Shown: positions 7,607-15,461 of the stretch, in pieces | Layout of the letters: every line of letters begins with the position of its first letter | Numbering within the stretch: position 1 is the first letter of the stretch | NCBI RefSeq assembly: GCF_008711465.1 | Contig: NZ_VXKQ01000010.1 | Span: 56,589-120,588, forward strand | Direction of reading: 5' to 3' | DNA: 64,000 nt | From: Francisella sp. SYW-9 | Lineage (GTDB): Bacteria > Pseudomonadota > Gammaproteobacteria > Francisellales > Francisellaceae | Position numbers and translations under genes: made by a program | The notes under the pieces: generated by a model | What the model was told of the DNA's origin: nothing | What the model saw: the letters and a program-made list of their open reading frames with translations, nothing else | The model's database searches: none

Positions 7607-8546
7607 AGCACTTAGTGATATTGCTAATTTAGAAGCTACAGGAGAGAAAATACAACTAATTACATTTGCTGTTACAGATTCTAATGTTGATGATGAGCAG
7701 ACAGTTGGTAATATTATTTTTAGTGGTACTTTGAATAATATAGCTCTTGACCCACTCAATAAAAATACACTGATTTTGACAGCTGTGGTTCCAAATTTAG
7801 AAACTGTTAAAGGTATTGTTAGAAAAATATATATTTATGATAATAAAAAAAATACCTTTGCATATGGTCTTGTTCCTGAATTTGAACTTAAAGGTGATAA
7901 ATCTCTTGAAGCAGAATTACAATGTCATATTGTTTTTTCTGATACAGCTGATGTTAATCTTAATGCACCTGTAGAGTCATATGTAGATATTGATACATTT
8001 AAAAAGCATAATCATGATACTAGATATTATTTAAAGGCTGAAATTGATAGTGATATTGATAGTTTGAAATCACAAATTTCGCAAATTAAAACAGTATTAG
8101 AATCAGGATTAGAACCTATAGGGCATATTGCTATGTTTTATAGTACTGTTGCCCCAAAGAATTATTTAATTATTGATGGTTCTTGGTGGCTTAAAACAAC
8201 ATATAATGATTTGTGGATGGCTTTACAAGGAAAACCAAATGTTGAAGAAAGTCCAGATAAGTTATCATTTAGGATTAGTGACGCTAGAGGTTTATTCCCT
8301 AGATTTTTAGATAATAGTAGAGATTTAGATAAAGATAGGTCTTTAGGAAGTTATCAAGAAGATCAAATCAAAGCTCACTCACATGAAATAGGTTTTGGTG
8401 CCACATCGAGTACAAATACAGGCCAAACTCCAGCAGGCAAAGATGGAGTTACAAATATGAATGTTGCGACAGCAAAAACTGGCGGTACTGAAACAAGAGC
8501 AAAAAACATCGCATATTTGGCATGCATTAAATATCAACTGTACTAA
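7578..8546 (+). CDS. tail fibre protein with collar domain
   Basis: A 322-residue receptor-binding fibre. The N-terminus (about residues 1-150) resembles the P2 gpH attachment domain, including a region of S-x-x-A-L-S-D-I-A-N-L-E-A. A short coiled coil follows (about 155-175), and then a phage tail-collar domain (G-H-I-A-M-F-Y-S-T-V-A-P-K-N-Y to D-A-R-G-L-F-P-R-F, about 185-245). The C-terminus carries a His-Ser-His segment. It is short compared with P2 gpH (669), and no chaperone gene for fibre assembly follows. GGAG precedes the ATG by 6 nt. This is the last gene of the first late block. Confidence 0.85.
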   Translation: MPNQLHLTSKALSDIANLEATGEKIQLITFAVTDSNVDDEQTVGNIIFSGTLNNIALDPLNKNTLILTAVVPNLETVKGIVRKIYIYDNKKNTFAYGLVPEFELKGDKSLEAELQCHIVFSDTADVNLNAPVESYVDIDTFKKHNHDTRYYLKAEIDSDIDSLKSQISQIKTVLESGLEPIGHIAMFYSTVAPKNYLIIDGSWWLKTTYNDLWMALQGKPNVEESPDKLSFRISDARGLFPRFLDNSRDLDKDRSLGSYQEDQIKAHSHEIGFGATSSTNTGQTPAGKDGVTNMNVATAKTGGTETRAKNIAYLACIKYQLY

Positions 8547-8554
8547 TTTTTTAA

Positions 8555-8604
8555 AAAACTCACCACACATCAAACAAATTAATCTCATATTATTAATTCA
8601 TAAT
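8555..8604 (+). promoter_or_regulatory. putative late promoter 2 (late box plus -10-like hexamer)
   Basis: The 26-bp box at 8555-8580 is identical to the box at 15462-15487 and shares the 15-mer TCACCACACATCAAA with the first box. CATAAT (8599-8604), one base off the consensus -10, follows after 18 bp. It stands 21 bp before the start of the head gene block and right after the fibre gene stop. Confidence 0.6.
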
Positions 8605-8624
8605 TAGAAATAACTAAGCAAATT

Positions 8625-8867
8625 ATGAACCCTGTAGATCAAGAAATACAAAGGCTACAAGATAATCTAAAGATTGTTCAAGATCAACTTAAAGATTTAA
8701 GAGCAAACAATATAACAGAATATCATTATGGGGATAAGGGAGCTACAAGAAGATCATTAGAAGAATTAAGAAAAGATGAAAGTTATTTACAAGGAAAGAT
8801 CAACCAATTAATTAGAAGTAAGGCTGGTCAAAGTAATATTTTTTTAGGTAGCTATAGGATTAGATAG
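8625..8867 (+). CDS. head-tail joining protein, lambda gpW-like
   Basis: An 80-residue protein, helical and charged, encoded immediately before the portal as lambda W is. Lambda gpW (68) closes the head after packaging and has two helices with a hairpin between them; here two helices flank N-I-T-E-Y-H-Y-G-D-K-G-A-T-R-R, and the segment S-L-E-E-L-R-K-D-E-S-Y-L resembles the second helix. The identification depends on size, position and pattern. It is the first gene after late promoter 2 and touches the portal gene directly. Confidence 0.65.
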   Translation: MNPVDQEIQRLQDNLKIVQDQLKDLRANNITEYHYGDKGATRRSLEELRKDESYLQGKINQLIRSKAGQSNIFLGSYRIR

Positions 8868-10259
8868 ATGTTTGGTTTCAATAAAAAAATAAAACCTACA
8901 AAAAGTACAACAACTAAACATATACACCATAGATCAACTGGGTATGTACCATACTCAAATCCTTTTGGCTTAGGTTTTGATAATGTTTCTAACTTAATAT
9001 CTTATAGACATAATCAGATAATTAAACAAGCAAGAGAAGCACAATTAAATAATGAATATATCCGTTTTTTTCTTAACTATGCTTCTATTAATATTATTGG
9101 ACATACTGGCATAGCTATATCTAGTAAGAGTCAATACAAAAATATTAATACAAATATTGAGAAGTGTTATAAAAGATGGACAAAAAAAGGTAACTGTGAT
9201 GTTACAGAGACTATGTCATATATAGACATATTAGAAAAAGCGGTCAAACACTGGTTAAGAGATGGTGAGTTTTTTATTGTCAAGAATATTATTGATGGTG
9301 ATTTGAAACTACAGTTTTTAGATCCTATTTTGGTTAATAGCTCACTAACTGAAAAAAGAGGCAATAATAATATTGTTAATGGTGTTGAGCTTAATATATA
9401 TGGTAAGCCTGTAGCTTATCATCTAAGGGGTGATATTGATTCAGCAAATCAAGTTATCTCAGCAGAGAATGTTATACATGGATATAACAATGTAGATTTC
9501 ATCGGAGCTACAAGAGGTATATCAAATATCCATACAGCTTTAAACTCATTAAATATGTTAAATGATTTTGCTAAATGTGCTTTAGATAATGCACGTCAAA
9601 ACTCAAAGATTAATGGAATATTTAGTAAAGAAGATGATGATTATAACCCTATTGCTAATTCAAGTGATTATCAGAGTGAAGATACTCAAGTAGATACCAA
9701 AGAAACTATAAATATGGGTGATGGTACTGATTTTATGGTAATGAATGGTAAATACTCAATACAACAAGTTGACTCTAAGTTTCCAAGTGCCGAGTTTGCA
9801 CCATTTAGAGATGCTATGTTACGTATGGCTTCAATATCTTTAGGGTATGGAGTTAATTTCATTAGTATAGGTAATGATTTATCACAATCTAGCTATTCAA
9901 GTACACGACATGGTTTGTTATCAGAAAAAGCTTCATGGCAAATGTTACAACAAAAAGTTATAGAAAACTTAGTTAAGCCAGTATTTGAGGCTTGGCTTGA
10001 TATTAATATTTTTAATGGCAAGTTAAATATTTCTAGCTCTCAAATAGAGGATATTAAAGACTCTATTCAATATATGCCTAGGTCATGGGAGGGGATGGAT
10101 CCAAATAAAGATGCTCAAGCAGCTAAAACTAAAATTGAAAGTGGTTTAAGTTCAATTAGTGAAGAAATAGCTAAGACAGGTAGAGACCCAGAGGTAGTGG
10201 CTCAACAAAGAAAAGAAGACAAAAAGAGATTTAAAGATGTAGGAGATGCTAATGAGTAA
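8868..10259 (+). CDS. portal protein, lambda gpB family
   Basis: A 463-residue portal (lambda B is 533), the dodecameric vertex through which DNA enters the head. Family marks include R-x-N-Q-I-I-K-Q-A-R-E-A-Q-L-N-N-E-Y near residue 50, W-L-R-D-G-E-F-F-I near 130, L-Q-F-L-D-P near 146, and G-V-E-L-N-I-Y-G-K-P-V-A-Y-H near 168. The tail end is rich in Ala, Lys and Glu and includes G-R-D-P-E-V-V-A-x-Q, typical of the family C-terminus. It ends just inside the start of the capsid gene. Confidence 0.92.
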   Translation: MFGFNKKIKPTKSTTTKHIHHRSTGYVPYSNPFGLGFDNVSNLISYRHNQIIKQAREAQLNNEYIRFFLNYASINIIGHTGIAISSKSQYKNINTNIEKCYKRWTKKGNCDVTETMSYIDILEKAVKHWLRDGEFFIVKNIIDGDLKLQFLDPILVNSSLTEKRGNNNIVNGVELNIYGKPVAYHLRGDIDSANQVISAENVIHGYNNVDFIGATRGISNIHTALNSLNMLNDFAKCALDNARQNSKINGIFSKEDDDYNPIANSSDYQSEDTQVDTKETINMGDGTDFMVMNGKYSIQQVDSKFPSAEFAPFRDAMLRMASISLGYGVNFISIGNDLSQSSYSSTRHGLLSEKASWQMLQQKVIENLVKPVFEAWLDINIFNGKLNISSSQIEDIKDSIQYMPRSWEGMDPNKDAQAAKTKIESGLSSISEEIAKTGRDPEVVAQQRKEDKKRFKDVGDANE

Positions 10260-12093
10260 GCTATTAATAGGACAAAAGCACCATAGAAGTGGTGTATTTA
10301 CTCGAGATAATTTGAATGAAGAAGATAGGACATTAACTCTTAGTTTTTCATCTAATACACCATATCAACGTTGGTCAGATATGACTGAAACTTTGATACA
10401 TAATGAAGATGCTATTAACTTTGAAAGATTAAATAATGGAGCTAATTTGTTATTTAATCATGATTGGGATAAACCAATAGGAAAAATAGAGAAAGCTTGG
10501 CTTGATGGGGACAAAGCTTATGCTACTGTTAGATTTTCAAAGTCAGCATTTGCAGATGAAGTATATAAGGATGTAGTTGATAAAATATTAACAAGTGTAT
10601 CAACTGGCTATAGTGTTGATGCTTATAGTGAAGAGAGAAGTAGAAATAATATCAATGTTACTAGATGGATGCCTTATGAGATATCTTTAGTGACAGTCCC
10701 AGCAGATACGACTGTTGGCTATAAAAGAAGTTATAAAGAAGAGTTTGAAAATTTCAATAACAAAGGAGAAAGAGGAATGGAAAAAAACCAACAAACAAAC
10801 GATTTCAATGATATTACAGAAAAAGCTTTGAAGCGAGAAAGAGATAGAGTAAGTAATATTCGCTCAATAGCTACTAAATATAAATGTGATGAAGAATTAA
10901 TCACAAAAGCTATAGATGATGGTACAAGTATTACTGATTTTAAAGAAAAAGCTTTTGAGTCATACGAAAGATATCTTGAAAGTGAAGCAAACAGAGAAAA
11001 GCTACGAGACATGGAAAAATCAAATCCAAATATTAATATGGCTAATTATCAAAATATAGGTCTTAGTAAAAAAGAAGCTAATAATTTTTCATTTATAAAA
11101 GTCATGAGACATCTTAGAGACCCAAGTGATATGAAATTAAGAGAAGAAGCTGCATTTGAGTTAGATGTATCTAATACCGCTAAAAGAGCTAATAATATAA
11201 GTTCAGGTGGTGGATTTCATGTACCTTTTGAAGTTTTATCAAGAAATGCCTTTACAAGAGGAGCAGACACAACTAATTCAGGTTCACTAATCAATACTAC
11301 AACAATGGTTGATGATTTTGTGACGCTATTAAGAAACAAATCTGTATTTTTAAATCTTGTATCTAAAATGATGGGTATGTCAGGTTATGCAAATATTCCG
11401 ATTCAAACAGGAGGTTCTACTGCATATTGGCTTGGAGAGAAAGACAAAGTTACAGATAGTAATTTCACTACTGATAAAATTGACTTAACTCCTAAGAAAA
11501 TAGGTGTTAGCCAGTTGATGACTGGAGAGTTGTTAAATTATACAAATGCATCAATTGAACAAAAAATAGTTAATGATATGGCAGAAGTTGTTGCTGTAGC
11601 AGTTGATGAAGCTATTATGTATGGTTTGGGTACATCAAATCAACCTTTAGGTATTGCTAATACAAAAGGAATCAATAAAGCTACATTTGGTGATAAATTA
11701 GCATTATCTGACTTTGTGGGTATGGAGACACAAGCATTGACAAGTAATGCTAATATGCAAAACATGAGATATGTTTTAAATCCTAGTATGTCAGGTAAGG
11801 CAAAATCTACACCTATTGATACTACAGGTATTAATATGATCTTAAAAGATAACCAAATTAATGGCTATAATGCGTTAATAACTAATCAGCTTAAAGCTAC
11901 AGATATGATATTTGGTGATTTTTCTAAGGTTGCATTAGCTATGTGGGGAGGTTTAGAGTTAAAGATAGACCCATATTCAATGTCTGATTCAGATATGATT
12001 AGGTTTACTGTTTTCCAACGTCTTGATGTTGCAGTTACACAACCAAAAGCATTTGTGTTAGCTCAATATCAAAAACCGACACCTGCTAAATAA
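10252..12093 (+). CDS. prohead protease fused to major capsid protein
   Basis: One frame of 613 residues (preferred ATG at 10252, after GGAG; an ATG two codons upstream is also possible) joins two usually separate proteins. The N-terminal part (about 1-165) is an HK97-type prohead protease with the catalytic pair H70 (FNHDW) and S117 (VSTGY), numbered from this ATG. A charged helical segment (about 175-290) looks like a delta/scaffold domain. The last 310 residues form an HK97-fold major capsid protein (E-A-A-F-E-L-D onward, ending near V-A-V-T-Q-P-K-A-F-V). Strong internal start signals exist, described separately. Confidence 0.88.
   Translation: MSKLLIGQKHHRSGVFTRDNLNEEDRTLTLSFSSNTPYQRWSDMTETLIHNEDAINFERLNNGANLLFNHDWDKPIGKIEKAWLDGDKAYATVRFSKSAFADEVYKDVVDKILTSVSTGYSVDAYSEERSRNNINVTRWMPYEISLVTVPADTTVGYKRSYKEEFENFNNKGERGMEKNQQTNDFNDITEKALKRERDRVSNIRSIATKYKCDEELITKAIDDGTSITDFKEKAFESYERYLESEANREKLRDMEKSNPNINMANYQNIGLSKKEANNFSFIKVMRHLRDPSDMKLREEAAFELDVSNTAKRANNISSGGGFHVPFEVLSRNAFTRGADTTNSGSLINTTTMVDDFVTLLRNKSVFLNLVSKMMGMSGYANIPIQTGGSTAYWLGEKDKVTDSNFTTDKIDLTPKKIGVSQLMTGELLNYTNASIEQKIVNDMAEVVAVAVDEAIMYGLGTSNQPLGIANTKGINKATFGDKLALSDFVGMETQALTSNANMQNMRYVLNPSMSGKAKSTPIDTTGINMILKDNQINGYNALITNQLKATDMIFGDFSKVALAMWGGLELKIDPYSMSDSDMIRFTVFQRLDVAVTQPKAFVLAQYQKPTPAK
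10777..12093 (+). CDS. nested capsid protein from internal start
   Basis: Within the protease-capsid gene, the in-frame ATG at 10777 is preceded by AAAGGAG (8 nt away) and GAGG, the strongest ribosome-binding sequence in this part of the window. It falls exactly between the protease domain and the charged scaffold-like segment. The product would be 438 residues: scaffold/delta domain plus capsid. This parallels nested scaffold starts such as lambda Nu3 in C, and would allow many more capsid than protease copies. No expression data; inferred from signal and position. Confidence 0.6.
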   Translation: MEKNQQTNDFNDITEKALKRERDRVSNIRSIATKYKCDEELITKAIDDGTSITDFKEKAFESYERYLESEANREKLRDMEKSNPNINMANYQNIGLSKKEANNFSFIKVMRHLRDPSDMKLREEAAFELDVSNTAKRANNISSGGGFHVPFEVLSRNAFTRGADTTNSGSLINTTTMVDDFVTLLRNKSVFLNLVSKMMGMSGYANIPIQTGGSTAYWLGEKDKVTDSNFTTDKIDLTPKKIGVSQLMTGELLNYTNASIEQKIVNDMAEVVAVAVDEAIMYGLGTSNQPLGIANTKGINKATFGDKLALSDFVGMETQALTSNANMQNMRYVLNPSMSGKAKSTPIDTTGINMILKDNQINGYNALITNQLKATDMIFGDFSKVALAMWGGLELKIDPYSMSDSDMIRFTVFQRLDVAVTQPKAFVLAQYQKPTPAK

Positions 12094-12431
12094 TGTCTAA
12101 TATCTATATGCAAGATCAGTTAAATAGTATTATTTTTAATGATTTTGGTAGAGATGTTTTAATTTTGCCAAAGAACATTCAAAAAAGTGTTATTTTTGAT
12201 GATAGTTATCAATTTGACAATATAGGTAGTTATCAAGCAAAAAATATAGCTGGCTATTTAACTATCTTGCCATCTGACATTAAAGATTTTTATATTGGTT
12301 GTGATGTCAAAATTATAGATTTGAATTTGATTGTAAATATAGATAATTACAAGTTGGTTAATGGGTTATATAAAGCTCAAGTAAGCTTTGCTAATGGAGA
12401 TAGTCTTCAAGATGATTATAATTTCAGTTGA
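12093..12431 (+). CDS. head-tail joining protein, lambda gpFII-like
   Basis: A 112-residue protein of the size of lambda FII (117). It has a variable N-terminus and then a strand-rich half: V-I-F-D-D-S, followed by L-T-I-L-P-S-D-I, then G-C-D-V-K-I and a closing hydrophobic strand. This resembles the FII pattern of V-F-D-D, L-x-V-R-T-x-D, G-D-x-L and a final strand. It sits right after the capsid gene (TAATG overlap) and before gpZ, matching the order E-FI-FII-Z of lambda without FI. Confidence 0.6.
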   Translation: MSNIYMQDQLNSIIFNDFGRDVLILPKNIQKSVIFDDSYQFDNIGSYQAKNIAGYLTILPSDIKDFYIGCDVKIIDLNLIVNIDNYKLVNGLYKAQVSFANGDSLQDDYNFS

Positions 12432-12909
12432 TAGTGCAGAGTCAATATCTAAAGCTATATTAGGTTATCGACAAGATAATGAAACTTTCATTAAGATATT
12501 TAATCAATCTTTAAATAGAAGTATTAAAAGGGCTAGTTCAAAGATAGCTAAAGATATATCTCATGAGTTAAATATCCCTTTGAAAATAATCAGAAAAAGA
12601 TTATTAACTTTCAAAAAGAGAATTAATAATAATCAAGGCTTTAAGATATGGTTTGGTATTAATGATATCCCTTTAGATACACTGGGCAATGCTAAAGCTA
12701 GAGATAAAGCTGTTATTATCAAGCAACAAACAATACCAAATGCTTATATTAATCATAAAAATAATAGAGTCTATGACAGATATACAAAAAAAAGGAAAAT
12801 GTTAAATATATCTGATCATGCAAGTTTGATTGCTAATCAAAGAATACACCACTACCTAAATGATGAGTTTGAAAAGAACTTTACACAACTATTAAGGTAT
12901 ACAAAATGA
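12412..12909 (+). CDS. minor tail protein, lambda gpZ-like
   Basis: A basic protein of 165 residues from the ATG at 12412, which overlaps the previous gene by 20 bp. Leftward in-frame starts (ATG 12394, TTG 12388) overlap more. The segment N-R-S-I-K-R-A-S-S-K-I-A-K-D-I-S-H-E-L-N-I-P (about 33-54) and the R-K-R-L-L-T-F-K-K-R-I repeat match the gpZ family, tail-completion proteins that help stabilise or connect the tail. Its position after the FII-like gene fits lambda. Confidence 0.68.
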   Translation: MIIISVDSAESISKAILGYRQDNETFIKIFNQSLNRSIKRASSKIAKDISHELNIPLKIIRKRLLTFKKRINNNQGFKIWFGINDIPLDTLGNAKARDKAVIIKQQTIPNAYINHKNNRVYDRYTKKRKMLNISDHASLIANQRIHHYLNDEFEKNFTQLLRYTK

Positions 12910-13346
12910 CTTCAAGTGAATTAACAGAGCTTATATATACCAATTTGAAAACAAAGTTTAGTAATATCAAATGGCTTTTGTATCCTCATGCAAGAAAAAT
13001 AGCACATCAAGACTGTCCTTTTGCTTTGATATCTCTTGATTCTATGACTCATACAAAAAAGATGTCTGATTTAAGTAACGTTATGTTTTTTGTGAGTTTA
13101 ACTTTGGTTTATTCTCGAGCAGATGAGAAAGAGGATAATTTCCAAGCAAACTTAGATATGACAAATGTAGCACTTGAAATAGGGACTTTCTTAGAGAGTA
13201 ATTTTTTAGCCAATTCAAGTATTAAAACTATAAATGTTACTTCATCACAAAGAGACTCTTTATCACCAAGCTTAGATGGATTTATTGCTTGGGAGATTGA
13301 GCTACAAATATCAACAACATTTGGTGATTCAGTATATGCACAATAG
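12906..13346 (+). CDS. probable tail terminator protein
   Basis: A 146-residue protein overlapping gpZ by four bases (ATGA). It shows an alternating helix-strand pattern with the C-terminal W-E-I-E-L-Q-I-S strand typical of tail-terminator (lambda gpU-like) folds, which cap the tail tube and join it to the head. Primary sequence similarity is weak. The call rests on length, position between Z and the V spike, and the pattern. Its stop lies 10 bp beyond the spike gene start. Confidence 0.45.
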   Translation: MTSSELTELIYTNLKTKFSNIKWLLYPHARKIAHQDCPFALISLDSMTHTKKMSDLSNVMFFVSLTLVYSRADEKEDNFQANLDMTNVALEIGTFLESNFLANSSIKTINVTSSQRDSLSPSLDGFIAWEIELQISTTFGDSVYAQ

Positions 13347-14016
13347 AGAATTAATATCTAATATACAATCAAGACTATCTCAAATGATATTAATAGGTAC
13401 TATTGACACTATAGATAAGGCTAAAGCCAAAGTTAAAATAGGAGAAATAACAACAGCTTTCTTACCTATTATAACAATGCGAGCAGGGGATTGTACTACA
13501 TGGTGGAGTTTATCAGAATCAGAGCAAGTAGCTGTACTTAGCCCTAGTGGAGATATTAATAATGGTATTATTCTTGGCTCAATATATACAAATAAAAATA
13601 CACCACAAGATCAAACAAAGCATATAACCACATATGCAGATGGTACTGTAGTTGAATATGATTATAAAAATAAAAAAATGAATATAAAAGCTGTTGGTGA
13701 TATCAAAATAGATTGTCAAAATATCAACACATCTGTAAAAGATACAATAACATCATCATCAAATAAGACAGATCTAACTGTACAAGATTCTTTGACATTA
13801 AAAGCCAATCAAGTTGATATATCTGTACAAGACTCTATTACTATATCAGCAGATACAGTTAATATATCTGCAAAAGATACCTTAACCCTATCAGCTAAGA
13901 AGATTAATATTAATAGTGATGTTGTGATTAAAGGCTCATTAGTAGCAAATGGAGTATCTTTGACAGATCATATACATAATGATTCATTCGGAAAACCAAC
14001 ATCTAAACCAATATAG
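13336..14016 (+). CDS. baseplate assembly protein V (tail spike)
   Basis: A 226-residue protein like P2 gpV (211), the trimeric membrane-piercing spike at the tip of the tail. Residues 1-110 hold an OB-fold, with R-A-G-D-C-T-T-W-W-S-x-S-E-S-E-Q-V-A-V-L-S-P-S-G-D near its end. Then come 12- to 18-residue repeats ending in S-x-x-D-T/S-L/I-T that build a beta prism (about 115-205). The tail tip has the His-x-His pattern (HIH) that binds iron in this family. The ATG at 13336 follows GGTGA by 8 nt and is preferred to a start 60 bp upstream inside the previous gene. Confidence 0.85.
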   Translation: MHNRELISNIQSRLSQMILIGTIDTIDKAKAKVKIGEITTAFLPIITMRAGDCTTWWSLSESEQVAVLSPSGDINNGIILGSIYTNKNTPQDQTKHITTYADGTVVEYDYKNKKMNIKAVGDIKIDCQNINTSVKDTITSSSNKTDLTVQDSLTLKANQVDISVQDSITISADTVNISAKDTLTLSAKKININSDVVIKGSLVANGVSLTDHIHNDSFGKPTSKPI

Positions 14017-14018
14017 TA

Positions 14019-14108
14019 TTAAAAGCCTTTTTTAATTAACCATTGCTCAAACCTACAAAGTATATAGGCGTACATTATCCATAGCACCATAGACCAAAAG
14101 CCCCACAT
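14019..14108 (-). CDS. possible 29-residue hydrophobic peptide
   Basis: A small minus-strand frame starts at an ATG (14106-14108) 22 bp after the stop of the NTF2-like gene and ends 2 bp beyond the gpV stop. Its product has four Trp and many large hydrophobic residues (residues 2-18: W-G-F-W-S-M-V-L-W-I-M-Y-A-Y-I-L-C), then a charged end (R-F-E-Q-W-L-I-K-K-G-F). The layout resembles membrane toxins of type I toxin-antitoxin systems such as TisB. There is no good ribosome-binding site, and an upstream in-frame stop directly precedes the ATG. It may be a remnant or chance frame. Confidence 0.25.
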   Translation of the reverse strand: MWGFWSMVLWIMYAYILCRFEQWLIKKGF

Positions 14109-14151
14109 TTAATGTCGTCTATGACCCAAATTAGGTTAGATTGTGGGCTTT
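14097..14151. terminator. inverted repeat between convergent gpV and NTF2-like genes
   Basis: AAAGCCCCACA (14097-14107) pairs with TGTGGGCTTT (14142-14151), with one bulged base and a 34-nt loop. Inside the loop and left flank a second short pair, CATAGAC and GTCTATG (14088-14094 and 14117-14123), can compete with it. The right arm encodes the last residues of the NTF2-like protein. It is a plausible terminator or RNA structure separating converging transcripts. Confidence 0.35.
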
Positions 14152-14511
14152 CTTAGTAAGTTCTAGGTCATATATAGTATTCATATTAGCTATACATCTA
14201 TTTTGTATCTCACAAACGACTACTTCATCTACACTATAACCATTCTTAGTATGATATTTTAACGTAAGTGTGAAATATTTTTCATCTTCACTAATACAAA
14301 GTATAGTAGGTTCAAACCGAATAATATTAGAAAGGCTCTTTTCAATATACTCTGAAGGATCAAGAAACTTATTCAAAAACTCTTCCCTATTAGCATGTTT
14401 CCAAAATGGAGAAGAAAATTTAAAGTTTTCTGATAGTATATTAGGATTTAGCGTACCCTTAATTAACCATTTTTCTATTGCTCTAGCTAATTCTCTTGTT
14501 GTATTTTTCAT
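14131..14511 (-). CDS. NTF2-like (SnoaL-type) cargo protein
   Basis: A 126-residue protein with the outline of the NTF2/SnoaL fold: an N-terminal helix (R-E-L-A-R-A-I-E-K-W-L), the segment F-K-F-S-S-P-F-W-K, a helix N-R-E-E-F-L-N-K-F, then four or five strands making a curved sheet with a pocket. Such proteins bind or isomerise small molecules, but no catalytic dyad is obvious and no substrate can be inferred. It is transcribed against the late genes, downstream of the LuxR-type regulator in the same direction, so the two probably form one unit. Confidence 0.5.
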   Translation of the reverse strand: MKNTTRELARAIEKWLIKGTLNPNILSENFKFSSPFWKHANREEFLNKFLDPSEYIEKSLSNIIRFEPTILCISEDEKYFTLTLKYHTKNGYSVDEVVVCEIQNRCIANMNTIYDLELTKKAHNLT

Positions 14512-14609
14512 GGTTTATTTTTCCTTATTTTTAAAGTTAGATGATCTTGATTAAAGATAAAATCATAATAACAATAAATAAACTATAAATTTAGTCTCAT
14601 ATATAAGAC

Positions 14610-15374
14610 TTATATAATTAGCCCCAAACTAATTGCACTATATACGGCTTCAGTAATATTAGCAACATTTAATTTTTTAATTAACCTTCTGCGATAGGTA
14701 TCAACAGTATTTTTTGATAAAAATAATATAGTTGAAATTTCTTCTGAACTCTTACCTTTTGCACTCCAGTATAATACTGAAAGTTCAGAGCTAGATAATT
14801 TATTTATATTTAATAAAGTTGTTTTAGTTTTTAAAACTTCATGTCGATAATTTTTATCTGTCATAAAATATGTTGATTTTAATTCTGGAAGACATTCTAA
14901 GTAGACATCTAGCATATTATCTATAAATTCTAGACTAAAGCTTTCGATTTGATCAATTGTGCTTTTATAATATGACATATTATCTTTTATTTCTACATTA
15001 GTATTAACACTAACAAGTATGTGACAATCATCACATCTTCTAGTGAAGCAATAGCATCGATATAATCCATATTTAGTTAATATATCATTTACTAATTGTT
15101 GTAAATAATCTAGATTAATAAAATCATTAGGAAACATAGTCTCCTTATCTTTAATGAATGTATAATTAAGTAGCAAATCTCCTCTGTATAGCCCAGATTT
15201 AAATGTGTTTAAGGAGATCCTAGGTTTACTTGATAACCATACTGTTTTACCAGACTTAAGAATAATAGCAATCGCTATAGATGCAAAATTTTCCAAAGAA
15301 TATAATGGATGAGTTAGCTTCTTAATTCGATGTCTATATTTAATAGAGGGAATGTAACACTCCTTCATAACCAT
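14610..15374 (-). CDS. LuxR-type transcription regulator (prophage cargo)
   Basis: A 254-residue regulator. The C-terminal LuxR/GerE helix-turn-helix is clear (about residues 190-254: L-S-S-S-E-L-S-V-L-Y-W-S-A-K-G-K-S-S-E-E-I, then S-K-N-T-V-D-T-Y-R-R-R-L-I-K-K-L). The N-terminal 180 residues have a sensor-like mix of strands and helices with several Cys (CYCFTRRCDDC), and are not a response-regulator receiver (no phosphoacceptor Asp motif). An acyl-homoserine-lactone pocket cannot be confirmed. It is on the strand opposite to the late genes and is likely expressed in the lysogen. It may control the NTF2-like gene, host genes or phage genes. Confidence 0.78.
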   Translation of the reverse strand: MVMKECYIPSIKYRHRIKKLTHPLYSLENFASIAIAIILKSGKTVWLSSKPRISLNTFKSGLYRGDLLLNYTFIKDKETMFPNDFINLDYLQQLVNDILTKYGLYRCYCFTRRCDDCHILVSVNTNVEIKDNMSYYKSTIDQIESFSLEFIDNMLDVYLECLPELKSTYFMTDKNYRHEVLKTKTTLLNINKLSSSELSVLYWSAKGKSSEEISTILFLSKNTVDTYRRRLIKKLNVANITEAVYSAISLGLII

Positions 15375-15461
15375 GACAATAAAATAAATTGCTCAAATAA
15401 TAACTAAAATATTACTATTACTTCTGGTTAGATGAAAGTTATATTATTTTTTCTTTTCGAC

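Noticed and set aside
13276..13335. Longer N-terminus for the V spike protein starting at 13276
   Set aside because: It would overlap the previous gene by 71 bp and lacks a ribosome site, while the ATG at 13336 has GGTGA at the right distance and aligns better with the family length.
14270..14554. A plus-strand 94-residue frame across the NTF2-like gene
   Set aside because: It is antisense to a gene with better coding character and has no family resemblance or ribosome site.
14610..15374. LuxR-type quorum-sensing receptor with AHL domain
   Set aside because: The helix-turn-helix is clear, but the conserved Trp/Tyr/Asp set of the acyl-homoserine-lactone pocket could not be found by eye, so no ligand is claimed.
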